From positions 275,932-339,931 of the forward strand of contig NZ_JAOSZE010000002.1 in assembly GCF_025630775.1 (NCBI RefSeq): a stretch of DNA of 64,000 nt, in the 5' to 3' direction. Every line of letters starts with the position of its first letter. The stretch's first letter is position 1. Below, in pieces: positions 15,943 to 24,951 of the stretch. Under the pieces are notes generated by a model. That model ran no database searches. It saw nothing but the letters and a program-made list of their open reading frames with translations, and was not told the origin of the DNA. The position numbers and the translations under genes were made by a program. Source of the DNA: Actinoplanes sp. KI2 (lineage in GTDB: Bacteria > Actinomycetota > Actinomycetes > Mycobacteriales > Micromonosporaceae).

Positions 15943-16916
15943 CCGTCATGACGCGTAGGAGAATCGGACTTGCCGTCGTGGCCACGGCCGCGACCCTGCT
16001 CGCCCTGGCCGGCTGCAGCGGAGATTCGTCGAACAGCGGCGATTCGTCGCTGTTGCCCGGCACGGCCTCGGCCGGCGCCACCCCCGGGGCAGCCGCCGCG
16101 CCGGACACCTCGTGCAACCCGCGGGCCAGCGTGAAGCCGCTCGCCGCGCTCCCCCCGCCCGGGCACATGCCGGCCGGCAGCTATATGGCGAAGATCCAGG
16201 CGAACGGGCGGCTCGTCCTCGGCACCAGCCAGGACACCCTGCTGTTCAGCTCGCGCAACCCGTTCACCGGCAAGATCGAGGGCTTCGACGTGGACATGGC
16301 CCGGCAGATCGCGCAGGCCATCTTCGGCAACCCCGACAAACTCCAGATCAAGGTCATCCCGTACGACAAGCGGGTCAAATCCGCGATGGACGGCAGCGTC
16401 GACATCGTCGCGGACACCATGACGGCCAACTGCGCGCGCTGGAAGGACGTCGACTTCTCCAGCATCTACTACGAGGCGGGCCAGCGCGTCCTGGTCTCCA
16501 GCGACTCGGCCGCGAAGACCATCGACGACCTCGGCGGCAAGAAGGTCTGCGCCGCGTCCGGCTCGACCTCGTACGACAACATCGGCAAGGTCAAGACCAA
16601 GCCGCTGCCGGTGGCCAAGGCGACGTTCGGCGACTGCCTGGTCGCGTTCCAGCAGAACGAGGTCGACGCGGTCTCGACCGACGACACCATCCTGGCCGGC
16701 ATGGCCGCGCAGGACCCGTACGCGAAGGTGGTCGGCCCGAAGTTCACGCAGGAGCCGTACGGGATGGCGATGTCGAAGATCCACCCCGAGTTCACCGCGT
16801 TCGTCAACGCGGTGCTCGCGAAGAACCGGGCGAACGGCACCTGGACCGCCACCTACAAGAAATGGCTGGGTGCGTTCGGCGCGCCACCGGCTCCACCGGC
16901 GGCCGAGTACAAATGA
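15939..16916 (+). CDS. glnH: GlnH-like amino-acid-binding lipoprotein
   Basis: Extracellular solute-binding protein (SBP_bac_3 family) of 325 residues. A signal peptide ends in a lipobox, LALAGC, near residue 25, so it is membrane tethered. The mature protein has the family features KIEGFDVDMARQIA, PYDKRVKSAMDGSVDIVADT and YYEAGQRVLV. Mycobacterial GlnH binds aspartate/glutamate and signals through GlnX to PknG rather than feeding an ABC transporter. No permease or ATPase gene is nearby here either, which fits a sensor. GTG 15939 overlaps the previous stop; ATG 15948 is an alternative. Confidence 0.9.
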   Translation: MTVMTRRRIGLAVVATAATLLALAGCSGDSSNSGDSSLLPGTASAGATPGAAAAPDTSCNPRASVKPLAALPPPGHMPAGSYMAKIQANGRLVLGTSQDTLLFSSRNPFTGKIEGFDVDMARQIAQAIFGNPDKLQIKVIPYDKRVKSAMDGSVDIVADTMTANCARWKDVDFSSIYYEAGQRVLVSSDSAAKTIDDLGGKKVCAASGSTSYDNIGKVKTKPLPVAKATFGDCLVAFQQNEVDAVSTDDTILAGMAAQDPYAKVVGPKFTQEPYGMAMSKIHPEFTAFVNAVLAKNRANGTWTATYKKWLGAFGAPPAPPAAEYK

Positions 16917-18103
16917 CCGCTCCGTCGATCGCGCCGGCCGACGCCGAACTGCTCCGCCTCGAGACCGCGATGACCGCGATCGCCTCGAACCTGGTCGACC
17001 TCGACGACAACCCGGCCCGCAAGGACCTGGACAAGACGAAGCTCACCGGGCGGACGGCCGAGGCCTGGGCGGACGCCACCGACGCGCTGACCCAGCTCTG
17101 GGACGGCTACCGGATGCTGACCGACGTCATCGCCGAGGCCCGGTCGATGCGCGACAAGCGCAAGCTCAGCGACGCCGACCGGGCCGCGTTCGTGCACCGG
17201 GTGCAGGGCCGGTCGATCACGCTGTCCACCACGACCGTGCCGCTCGCCCAGCGCGGCCTGCTCGGCGCCGGCCAGGTGCACACCACCTGCTCCCCCGCCG
17301 AGCTGCTGTCCGCCATGGAGGCCGCCTTCCAGACCGCCGTCACGGTCGCCACCCAGGCCGGCGACGTGTGGCAGAAGCTGCTGCCGGCCGCCGCCGACGC
17401 GACCACCGCGGTCGACAACGTCCGGGTGCTGATCCGGCTGCACGGCGGTCCGCAGGCCACCATCGACGAGGCCGACCGGCGGCTCGGTGCGTTCACCCGG
17501 ACCCTGGCGACCGATCCGCTCGGCGTGGACGAGCGGGAGCTCACCGCCGTACGCGATCTGGTGGCGCGGGCCGATGCGGAGCGCACGTCGGCCGCCGAGC
17601 TGAAGGAGGCGCTCACCCAGCGCCTCGCCGACGCGCACGCGCTGCTCGACCAGTTCGCCGAGGCGCAGCGCGCCGCCGACGCCGCGCTGGACGCGGCCGC
17701 CGACCGGTTCAAGGAGCAGGACCTTCGTGTCGTACGCGGGCCCGACCTGCGCCCCGACCTCGCCGCGGTGGACGCCCTCGCCGCGGCCGGGCAGTGGGCG
17801 CTGATCAGCCCCCGGCTGGCCGACTGGAGCCGGCGCGCCCGGGAACGCCTCGCGGCGTTGCGCGACGCCGCCGCGCACAACGACGGCCTGCTGGTCGCCC
17901 GCAACGAGCTGCGCGGCCGGCTCGACGCCTACCGGGCCAAGGCCCTGCGGCTCGGGCAGGGCGAGAACGCGGAGCTCACGCCGCTCGCCGACGCGGCCCG
18001 CACGGCGCTCTACACGGCGCCGTGCGATCTGGACGCGGCGCGGGCCGCCGTCAACGCCTACCAGGATGCGCTCACCGCCACGATCGCGAGGAACGACCGA
18101 TGA
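16913..18103 (+). CDS. Helical (coiled-coil) protein of the PknG operon, function unknown
   Basis: 396 residues, almost entirely Ala/Leu/Arg/Glu-rich helix with no signal peptide or membrane segment, so probably cytoplasmic. Heptad-like stretches are strongest around 215-270 (ELKEALTQRLADAHALLDQF). A short region with TTCSP near residue 122 is the only non-helical landmark. I recognise no domain. It sits between glnH and pknG with four-base overlaps on both sides (ATGA), so it should be made in step with them. A scaffold joining the membrane sensor and the kinase is an attractive but unproven role. Confidence 0.75.
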   Translation: MTAPSIAPADAELLRLETAMTAIASNLVDLDDNPARKDLDKTKLTGRTAEAWADATDALTQLWDGYRMLTDVIAEARSMRDKRKLSDADRAAFVHRVQGRSITLSTTTVPLAQRGLLGAGQVHTTCSPAELLSAMEAAFQTAVTVATQAGDVWQKLLPAAADATTAVDNVRVLIRLHGGPQATIDEADRRLGAFTRTLATDPLGVDERELTAVRDLVARADAERTSAAELKEALTQRLADAHALLDQFAEAQRAADAALDAAADRFKEQDLRVVRGPDLRPDLAAVDALAAAGQWALISPRLADWSRRARERLAALRDAAAHNDGLLVARNELRGRLDAYRAKALRLGQGENAELTPLADAARTALYTAPCDLDAARAAVNAYQDALTATIARNDR

Positions 18104-20349
18104 AGTGCGAACGCAACTGCCCCGGAACGATCGAGGACGGCTACTGCGACACCTGCGGCATGGCGCCGGCCGCCGGTGCCGCCCCGGCGAACGGCAACGG
18201 CAACGGCAACGGCAACGGTTCCACGAGCTCCACGCCCACCTGGGCGAGCGCCGGCACCGCGCCGCGCCAGCGGGTGAGCGAGAACACGTCGCCGTCCGCC
18301 CGCACCGGCGCGCTCTCCACCCGTACCGGATCGAGCGGGCGCACCGGCAGCTCCCGCACCGGTTCGCGGCGCCGCCGGTTCGGCGGCGGGCTGGTCGAGG
18401 TCACCCCGATCGTGCAGGCCGACCCGGCGACCGCCGTGATGGCCACCGCCGAGGTGCCCGAGGAGAAGCGGTACTGCGCGAAATGCGGCAACCCGGTCGG
18501 CCGGTCCCGCGGCGACCGCGCCGGGCGAGCGTCCGGCTTCTGCCCGTCCTGCGGCGAACCGTTCAACTTCACCCCGAAACTGGGCAAGGGCGACCTGATC
18601 GGCGGTCAGTACGAGGTCGTCGGCGCGCTCGCCCACGGCGGCCTCGGCTGGATCTACCTGGCCGTCGACAAGAACGTCTCGGACCGCTGGGTGGTGCTCA
18701 AGGGCCTGCTCAACTCCGGCGACGAGGACGCCCTCGCGGCGGCGGTGGCGGAGCGGCGGTTCCTGGCCGAGGTCGAGCACCCGAACATCGTCAAGATCTA
18801 CAACTTCGTCGAGCACGACGGCGCCGGCTACATCGTGATGGAGTACGTCGGCGGCCAGTCGCTCAAGGACATGCTCAAGAAGCGGCGCGCGGCCAACGGC
18901 GGCAACGCCGACCCGATCCCGGTCGACCAGGCCCTCGCCTTCGTCCTGGAGATCATGCCGGCGTTCAACTACCTGCACGACCGCGGCCTGATCTTCTGCG
19001 ACTTCAAACCGGACAACGTGATCCAGTCCGGCGACCAGATGAAGCTGATCGACCTGGGCGGCGTCGTGCACATCGACGACCTGGACGCCGCGATCTACGG
19101 CACGGTGGGCTACCAGGCGCCCGAGATGGCGACCGAGGGCCCGTCCATCGCCTCCGACCTCTACACCATCGGGCGTACGCTCGCGGTGCTCACCACCGAT
19201 TTCCGCGGTTACCAGAGCACCTTCAAAGACAGCCTCCCCGACCGCGGCGAGTTCGCCGTCTACCGGCAGTTCGAGTCGTTCTACCGGCTGCTGCTGCGGG
19301 CCACCCGCATCGACCCGGCCGAGCGGTTCGTCGACGCCGGCGAGATGAGCGACCAGATGCTCGGCGTGCTGCGGCAGGTCCTCGCGGCCGGCGGCGAGCC
19401 GCGCCCGGCACCGTCCCGGCTGTTCACCGGCGAGCTGCGCACCGACCTCAAGAGCGACGTGCCGCGCTGGCAGGACCTGCCCAGCCCGCTGATCGACCTG
19501 ACCGACCCGGCCGCCGCGTTCCTCGCCTCGGTCACCGTCACCGACCCGTCGGAGGTGCTCACGCTGCTGCGCAACGCGCCCGAGGAGACGGTCGAGGTGC
19601 GGCTGCGGGCGCTGCGGGCGCACATCGACATGGCCGACTACGACGGCGCGCGCGAGGCCCGCGACGCGCTGCTGGCCAGCGACGGCGCGGACTGGCGGGT
19701 GGCCTGGTACGACGGCCTGCTCGCGCTGGCCACCGAGCAGTTCGAGTACGCCCGGGGCCGGTTCGACGCGGTCTACTCGGCGCTGCCCGGCGAGCTCGCC
19801 CCGCAGCTGGCCGTGGCCCTGGCGCTGGAGCTGGCCGGGGACCAGGCCGCGGCGGCGTACTACGACGTGGTGAGCCGCACCGACCCCGCGTACACCACCG
19901 CGGCGGCCGGGCTGGCCCGCTGCCGGCTCGGCGCCGGCGACCGCAGCGGCGCGGTCGAGGCGTACAACCGGGTGCCCGGCACGTCCTCGGCGTACCGCAG
20001 CTCGCAGGTCGGCGCGGTGCGGGCGCTGGTGCGGGCGCACCCGGCGTCGGCGGCCGACGTGTCCTCGCTGTCCGCGGCGGCGGCGCTGATCGAGCGGCTG
20101 GAGATCGAGGCGGCCCAGCTCGCCGAGCTCCGGGCCGAGCTGCTCGAGCAGGCGCTGCGGTCGGTGAGCGGCGGCCAGGCGCTGCCCGCTACGGTCTTGG
20201 GGTCCGCGCGCAGCGGGGACGTGCGGGAACGGGACATCAGGTTCGCGTTGGAGGACGCGTACCGGGAGATGGCCCAGGCCGCGCACGGCCCCGAGAAGAT
20301 CCGGCTGGTGGATCTGGCGAACGCGTCCCGCCCGCGGACACGTACCTGA
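18100..20349 (+). CDS. pknG: Serine/threonine protein kinase PknG
   Basis: 749 residues, close to mycobacterial PknG (750). Order of parts: an extra zinc-ribbon-like start (Cys3, 7, 16, 19), a Gly/Asn/Ser/Thr/Arg linker, the rubredoxin-like zinc site (Cys126, 129, 148, 151), the kinase domain and a C-terminal TPR-like helical domain (about 480-740). Kinase residues are intact: AHGGLGWIY glycine loop, Lys201, catalytic CDFKPDN (Asp301, Lys303, Asn306), DLG at 318-320. There is no membrane segment, so it is soluble. In mycobacteria and corynebacteria PknG controls 2-oxoglutarate metabolism by phosphorylating a small FHA protein. ATG 18100 overlaps the previous stop. Confidence 0.96.
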   Translation: MKCERNCPGTIEDGYCDTCGMAPAAGAAPANGNGNGNGNGSTSSTPTWASAGTAPRQRVSENTSPSARTGALSTRTGSSGRTGSSRTGSRRRRFGGGLVEVTPIVQADPATAVMATAEVPEEKRYCAKCGNPVGRSRGDRAGRASGFCPSCGEPFNFTPKLGKGDLIGGQYEVVGALAHGGLGWIYLAVDKNVSDRWVVLKGLLNSGDEDALAAAVAERRFLAEVEHPNIVKIYNFVEHDGAGYIVMEYVGGQSLKDMLKKRRAANGGNADPIPVDQALAFVLEIMPAFNYLHDRGLIFCDFKPDNVIQSGDQMKLIDLGGVVHIDDLDAAIYGTVGYQAPEMATEGPSIASDLYTIGRTLAVLTTDFRGYQSTFKDSLPDRGEFAVYRQFESFYRLLLRATRIDPAERFVDAGEMSDQMLGVLRQVLAAGGEPRPAPSRLFTGELRTDLKSDVPRWQDLPSPLIDLTDPAAAFLASVTVTDPSEVLTLLRNAPEETVEVRLRALRAHIDMADYDGAREARDALLASDGADWRVAWYDGLLALATEQFEYARGRFDAVYSALPGELAPQLAVALALELAGDQAAAAYYDVVSRTDPAYTTAAAGLARCRLGAGDRSGAVEAYNRVPGTSSAYRSSQVGAVRALVRAHPASAADVSSLSAAAALIERLEIEAAQLAELRAELLEQALRSVSGGQALPATVLGSARSGDVRERDIRFALEDAYREMAQAAHGPEKIRLVDLANASRPRTRT

Positions 20350-20362
20350 GGAACGAGGCACG

Positions 20363-21325
20363 ATGACGATGACCGACTGCGCCTCGTGCGCCGACGAGCG
20401 CGCCGCCGGAGCGGCCTTCTGCGAGGCCTGCGGGCGGCCGTTGGGCACGCCCTGCCCGAACTGCGGCGCACCCGGCGGCGTGGGCGAGGACGGGTACTGC
20501 GAGCAGTGCGGGCTGCTCGCCGGCCGGCCGCGCGACCATGTCGAGACGGACTGCGGCGAGGTCGCGGCGGCGGCGACCGACCGGGGCCGGCGGCACCACC
20601 GCAACGAGGACGCGATGTGGCTGGCGGTCCGCGGCACCGACGTGGACGTGGTGGTCAGCGACGGGGTGTCCGCGTCGTTCGACCCGGACGTGGCCTCGGA
20701 GACCGCCGCGAACACGGCCGGTGCGCTGCTGGCCGGGTCGCCGGACGTGTCCGCCGCGATCCTCGGCGCCAAGCAGGCCGTGGCCGAGCTCGCGAGCAGC
20801 GGGGACCCCCGCCGGGCCGCCTCCAACCCGGCCTGCACCATCGTCCTCGCGACCGTGCGCGGCGCCGAGATCAACGTCGGCTGGGTGGGCGACAGCCGGG
20901 CGTACTGGCTGCCGCCGGAGGGACCGGCCGAGCAGCTCACCGAGGACGACTCGTGGGCCACCCACGCGATCGCGATGGGCGCCGACCCGATCACCGCGAT
21001 GCAGGACCCGAAGGCGCACGCGATCACCGCGTGGCTCGGTGCGGACGCGGCGCCGGTGCTGCCCCGGACCGGGGCGTTCACCGTGGTCGGGTCCGGCCAC
21101 CTGGTGCTGTGCAGCGACGGCCTGTGGAACTACCTGCCCGATCCGGAGGCGTTCGCGTCGACGGTGCGGGCGCACTTGCACGCGGGCGGCACTCTGATCT
21201 CTGCGGCCCGGTCGCTGGTGGACTTCGCCAACGCGGCGGGTGGCGCCGACAACATCACCGTGGCCCTGATCCCCGTCTCCTCCCCCGCTCCCTCCGACAC
21301 CGCTGCCGAACCCGTCAAGGAGTAG
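20363..21325 (+). CDS. PP2C-family Ser/Thr phosphatase with N-terminal zinc ribbons
   Basis: 320 residues. The first 55 hold two CxxC pairs per ribbon (CASC, CEAC, CPNC, CEQC), a double zinc ribbon. The rest is a PPM/PP2C phosphatase with metal-binding and structural motifs RGRRHHRNEDA, VVVSDGVS, GWVGDSRAYWL, LVLCSDGLWNYL and DNITVALIP. It should remove phosphate from Ser/Thr substrates of PknG. It begins 13 bases after pknG. PP2C enzymes often pair with kinases, but a zinc-ribbon version inside a pknG operon is notable. Confidence 0.93.
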   Translation: MTMTDCASCADERAAGAAFCEACGRPLGTPCPNCGAPGGVGEDGYCEQCGLLAGRPRDHVETDCGEVAAAATDRGRRHHRNEDAMWLAVRGTDVDVVVSDGVSASFDPDVASETAANTAGALLAGSPDVSAAILGAKQAVAELASSGDPRRAASNPACTIVLATVRGAEINVGWVGDSRAYWLPPEGPAEQLTEDDSWATHAIAMGADPITAMQDPKAHAITAWLGADAAPVLPRTGAFTVVGSGHLVLCSDGLWNYLPDPEAFASTVRAHLHAGGTLISAARSLVDFANAAGGADNITVALIPVSSPAPSDTAAEPVKE

Positions 21326-21327
21326 GA

Positions 21328-22593
21328 ATGCCGTACACCGCCGAGGCCTTCCAGAACGAGTTCCTCGCCCTGGGCGCGACCGAGGTCAACGCGATCATCA
21401 CGGTCACCTCGTCCGGCGCCGAGGGCGGCCGGCGCACCGCCGGGGCCACCGAGATCATCATCGTCGACGCGTCCGGATCGATGCAGGCCGAGGGGCGGAT
21501 CAGCGCCGCCCGGCAGGCCGCCAAGGCCGCGGTCGAGTGCATCGACGACGGCGTCAACTTCGCGATCATCGCCGGGGTCAGCACCGCCCAGCAGCTGTTC
21601 CCCGCGCCCGGCCAGCTCGCCGTCTCGTCGCCGCAGTCCCGGGCCGAGGCGGTGCGCTCGATCGACCGGTTGCAGGCCAGCGGCGGTACGGCGATGGGCG
21701 CCTGGCTCCTGCTCGCCGCGCAGCTGTTCGCGCTGCGGCCCGGCGACATCGCGCACGCCATCCTGCTGACCGACGGCGACAACGGCGAGCGCGTCGGCTA
21801 CCTCGAGCAGGTACTCGACTCGATCGCCGGCCGGTTCACCTGCGACTGCCGCGGCGTCGGGGTGAACTGGAAGGTCTCCGAGCTCCGCAAGATTGCCACG
21901 GCGATGCTGGGCACGGTCGACATCGTCGCCCAGCCGTCCGGGCTGACCGCCGCGTTCGAGCAGATGATGACCAAGGCGATGGGCAAGACCAGCGCCGACG
22001 TACAGCTGAAGGTGTGGACCCCGGTCAACTCCACGGTCCGGTTCGTCAAGCAGGTCGAGCCCGAGGTGATGGATCTGACCGGCAAGCGGGTCGAGGACGG
22101 GCCGCGGGCCGGCCGCTACCCGCTCGGCTCGTGGGGCGCCGAGAGCCGCGACTACCACGTCTGCGTCGACGTGTCGCCCGGTGCGGCCGGCGACGAGATG
22201 CTCGCCGCCCGGGTCTCCGTGGTCGAGGGCGACACGGTGCACGCCCAGTCGCTGGTCCGGGCCGTGTGGACCGAGGACACCGCGCTCTCCACCCGGATCA
22301 ACCGGCAGGTCGCCCACTACACCGGGCAGGCCGAGCTGGCCGATGCGATCCAGGCCGGCATCGAGGCGCGCAAGGCGGGCGACGACCGCACCGCGACGAT
22401 CAAGTTCGGCCGGGCGGCGCAGCTCGCGCACGCCAGCGGCAACAAGGCCACCGAGGAACTGCTCGCGACGGTCGTCGACATCGAGGACCCGGTGACCGGC
22501 ACGGTCCGGCTGCGGCGCAAGGTCGAGGCGGCCGACGAGATGGCCCTCGACACCCGCTCGACCAAGACGGTGCGGGTCGGGCGGTCGCAGTGA
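21328..22593 (+). CDS. VWA-domain protein of the PknG operon
   Basis: 421 residues with a von Willebrand factor A domain from about 40 to 225. The MIDAS metal site is complete: DASGS (Asp47, Ser49, Ser51), a Thr in SGGTAMG and the LLTDGDNG Asp. The C-terminal half is a beta-rich region and a helical segment without recognised domain. There is no signal peptide or membrane helix. VWA proteins commonly assemble complexes, sometimes with AAA ATPases, but none lies here. Its place between the phosphatase and the FHA protein suggests it is a scaffold or effector of PknG signalling. It starts two bases after the phosphatase stop. Confidence 0.9.
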   Translation: MPYTAEAFQNEFLALGATEVNAIITVTSSGAEGGRRTAGATEIIIVDASGSMQAEGRISAARQAAKAAVECIDDGVNFAIIAGVSTAQQLFPAPGQLAVSSPQSRAEAVRSIDRLQASGGTAMGAWLLLAAQLFALRPGDIAHAILLTDGDNGERVGYLEQVLDSIAGRFTCDCRGVGVNWKVSELRKIATAMLGTVDIVAQPSGLTAAFEQMMTKAMGKTSADVQLKVWTPVNSTVRFVKQVEPEVMDLTGKRVEDGPRAGRYPLGSWGAESRDYHVCVDVSPGAAGDEMLAARVSVVEGDTVHAQSLVRAVWTEDTALSTRINRQVAHYTGQAELADAIQAGIEARKAGDDRTATIKFGRAAQLAHASGNKATEELLATVVDIEDPVTGTVRLRRKVEAADEMALDTRSTKTVRVGRSQ

Positions 22594-23246
22594 CCACGTA
22601 CACCTGCCCGAAGGGGCACACCTCCAGCACGGACGACTTCTGCGACGAGTGCGGGGCGAAGATCGGCGGCACGACGACCGTGCCGATGCCGGTGGCCGCA
22701 CCCACCACCGCGTCCTCGTCGCCCGCGGCCGCGCCGTGCCCCAACTGCGGCGCGCCGCGGGCCGGTGGGAGCCGGTTCTGCGAGGACTGCGGGTACGACC
22801 ACAGCACCGGCAAGGTGCCGACGCTGGCGCCGCCGCCCGAGACCTCGGCGCCGGCCGCTGCACAGTGGACGGCCACGATCTCGGTGGACCGCGAGTACTT
22901 CGAGGACAACGCGATCGAGGGCGTCGAGTTCCCGGCCGACACGCCGTCCCGGGAGGTCGACCTGCCGGCCCCGCAGGTGCGGATCGGGCGGCGGAGCCGA
23001 TCGAAGGGCACCAACCCGGAGATCGACCTGGCCGACTCGGACCCGGGGACCTCACACAGCCACGCGCTGCTGACGCTGAGCGTGGACGGGGTGTGGCTGG
23101 TGTCCGACCTGGGCTCGACCAACGGGACGTACGTGAACGACGAGCAGCAGCCGCTGACGGCGGGTCAGACCCGGTCGCTGAAGGACGGCGACCAGGTGCA
23201 CGTCGGGGCCTGGACGACGATCACGCTGCACGCCCCGGCCGGCTAG
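22590..23246 (+). CDS. FHA-domain protein with N-terminal zinc ribbons
   Basis: 218 residues. Two zinc-ribbon-like units (CPKGH with CDEC; CPNC with CEDC) occupy about 1-70 and a Thr/Ser/Pro/Ala linker 28-90. A forkhead-associated domain covers about 130-210, with phosphothreonine-recognition features IGRR, SHSH and SDLGSTNGTYV. FHA domains bind phosphothreonine, and PknG's known substrates (GarA, OdhI) are FHA proteins, so this is the obvious partner. It differs from them in the zinc ribbons, and no GarA-type phosphoacceptor motif is obvious, though the linker has several threonines. GTG 22590 overlaps the previous stop. Confidence 0.9.
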   Translation: MTTYTCPKGHTSSTDDFCDECGAKIGGTTTVPMPVAAPTTASSSPAAAPCPNCGAPRAGGSRFCEDCGYDHSTGKVPTLAPPPETSAPAAAQWTATISVDREYFEDNAIEGVEFPADTPSREVDLPAPQVRIGRRSRSKGTNPEIDLADSDPGTSHSHALLTLSVDGVWLVSDLGSTNGTYVNDEQQPLTAGQTRSLKDGDQVHVGAWTTITLHAPAG

Positions 23247-23346
23247 CCACCCGTACGGGGCGAATTCGGGCATAGCGGCACGCGGGGCGCGCGCGGCGGG
23301 TTATCTTGCCGAACGTGCCGATCGTGTCGTCTGCCGGAGCCCGCCG

Positions 23347-24033
23347 TTGAAAGATCAGCGAGTCGGGCACGCCGAGCGCACCCAGGTGCTGGGGCTGCTC
23401 GGGAACGCGTTCGAAGCGGGTGTGCTGCCGGTCGGTGAGTACGACGCGCGGGTGGCGGCCGTCGGCGGGGCCACGCGTGCGTCGCAGTTGCGGCTGCAGG
23501 TGGCGGACCTCCCGCCGCCGTACGCGTGGGGCGCGGCCGGGACGGGCCTGCCCGACCACCCGCCCGGACGGCATGCGGCCGGGGCGCACCGCCCGCATGC
23601 GGCGAACGGTGCGCCCGCGCGGGCGGCGGGGTCGGCCATCTCGGCGGGGTCGGCCGTCTCAGCGCCGGGGACGGCCATCTCGGAGCCGGGGACGGCCATC
23701 TCGGAGCCGGGGACGGCCATCTCGGAGCCGGGGACGGCCATCTCGGAGCCGGGGACGGCCGTCTCAGCGGGGAGGCCGGCCGTCTCGGCGCCGCGGTCCG
23801 GGCGCGGGGCGCTGATCCTCGGAATCGCGTCGGTGCTGTTCTCGGTGTGCGGCATCGGGCTGGTGCTCGGGCTGCTCGCCGTGATCGCCGGCCGGAGCCG
23901 CGGTCCCCGGGCGGGCCGGCCGCGGATCTCGATGGCGCTGGTCGGGCGGGTGCTCGGCCTCATCGGGATGGCGCTGTCGGTGGCGGCCATCGCGGCCGCC
24001 TTCGTGGCCTGGCACGGCCGGACCATCCCCTGA
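23347..24033 (+). CDS. DUF1707-type membrane protein with Ser/Pro-rich repeat linker
   Basis: 228 residues. The N-terminal 50 residues have the pattern of DUF1707 proteins (RVGHAERTQVLGLLGNAFEA, then LPVGEYDARV). A low-complexity linker (about 75-150) follows, holding four GTAISEP heptads, and two C-terminal hydrophobic helices (about 158-180 and 196-220) like those of DUF4190 proteins. It is thus anchored with the DUF1707 part probably cytoplasmic. TTG 23347 is used, with GGAGC about eight bases upstream. Function unknown. It follows the PknG operon by 100 bases but need not belong to it. Confidence 0.7.
   Translation: MKDQRVGHAERTQVLGLLGNAFEAGVLPVGEYDARVAAVGGATRASQLRLQVADLPPPYAWGAAGTGLPDHPPGRHAAGAHRPHAANGAPARAAGSAISAGSAVSAPGTAISEPGTAISEPGTAISEPGTAISEPGTAVSAGRPAVSAPRSGRGALILGIASVLFSVCGIGLVLGLLAVIAGRSRGPRAGRPRISMALVGRVLGLIGMALSVAAIAAAFVAWHGRTIP
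23667..23750 (+). repeat. 21-bp in-frame tandem repeat
   Basis: Four perfect copies of GGGGACGGCCATCTCGGAGCC, with degenerate copies on both sides (about 23631-23790). Each copy encodes GTAISEP in the linker of the DUF1707-type protein. Identical DNA units suggest recent slippage, so copy number probably varies among strains. Confidence 0.9.
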
Positions 24034-24126
24034 TGCGTGGTGTTTCCGTCCCCGAAACCGGATGGCAGTCTCGGGTGGGTGGGGTGGAGTGTCCGTTGTT
24101 CCCCGTATGCCTGGAGGATGGCCCTG

Positions 24127-24942
24127 GTGGAAACTGATCTTCAACTGGCCCAGCGTGCGGTGATCTCGGGGGCGGCGGTGGCGTTGCGGTACTTCGAAGC
24201 CCTGGACGAGCTGTCGCACGAGCGCAAGGTGGACGGGTCGGTGGTCACCGCGGCGGACCGGGCGGTGGAGACCGCCGTACGGGAGGTGCTGTCGGCGGCG
24301 CGGCCGGACGACGCGGTGCTCGGCGAGGAGCAGGGAAACGGGCAGGGCGGGAGGTCCGGGCCGGGCAACGGGCGCCGGTGGATCGTCGACCCGATCGACG
24401 GGACGCGGCTGTTCGTGACCGGGGACGATCGCTGGCTGGTGCTGCTCGGGCTCGAGGTGGACGGCGAGATGGTCGTCGGCGTCGCGGCGCACCCGGCGCA
24501 GGGGAGCATCTGGTGGGCGGAGCTCGGCGAGGGCGCCTTCGAGGGGCGGATCGTCGGCGGCCGGGCGGTGGCGGCCACCCGGATCGAGGTGGCGGCGGAC
24601 GGGCCGGACACGCCTTCCGGGTGCCGGCTCTCGGTCGTGCCGGCGGACTGGGAGGCCGAGCTGGTCGCGCCGCTCAAGGCGGTTGCGTCGACCCTGCCGT
24701 GGGGCGTTCATCCGGCGCTGATGGTGGCGCGCGGTGAGATCGACCTGGCGATCCAGACGGGCGGGCAGATCTGGGACTTCGCGGCGACGTCGCTGATCGT
24801 GACCGAGGCGGGCGGCTCGTTCAGCGGGCTGTCCGGGCGCCCCCGCCCGGAGCCGGGGGCGGCACTGTATGCGCGGAGTCCGGCGCTGCGGGAGGCCGCG
24901 CTCGAGACGCTCGGCGGCGCACGCCACGCCCCCACGACCTGA
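24127..24942 (+). CDS. Inositol monophosphatase-family phosphatase (HisN-like)
   Basis: 271-residue Mg-dependent phosphatase of the inositol monophosphatase/histidinol-phosphatase family. The metal motifs are present: VVTAADRAVE near 40, GEEQ near 67, the signature WIVDPIDGTRLF (about 82-93) and IWDFAATSLIVTEAGG near 218. It dephosphorylates a small phosphorylated alcohol, with histidinol phosphate and inositol phosphate the main candidates. No histidine genes are nearby. GTG 24127 is preferred over ATG 24118 because the GGAGG at 24113-24117 would touch the ATG but is well spaced from the GTG. Confidence 0.8.
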   Translation: METDLQLAQRAVISGAAVALRYFEALDELSHERKVDGSVVTAADRAVETAVREVLSAARPDDAVLGEEQGNGQGGRSGPGNGRRWIVDPIDGTRLFVTGDDRWLVLLGLEVDGEMVVGVAAHPAQGSIWWAELGEGAFEGRIVGGRAVAATRIEVAADGPDTPSGCRLSVVPADWEAELVAPLKAVASTLPWGVHPALMVARGEIDLAIQTGGQIWDFAATSLIVTEAGGSFSGLSGRPRPEPGAALYARSPALREAALETLGGARHAPTT

Positions 24943-24951
24943 GACTGCGCG

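Noticed and set aside
18058..21081. Long open frame on the minus strand across pknG
   Set aside because: High GC gives long antisense frames. Its composition is Arg/Gly/Ala-rich with no domain, and the + strand carries full PknG and PP2C motifs.
20363..23246. Type VI secretion-like phosphorylation module
   Set aside because: Kinase, PP2C, VWA and FHA genes resemble such modules, but no Tss, Hcp or VgrG gene is nearby and the kinase is clearly PknG.
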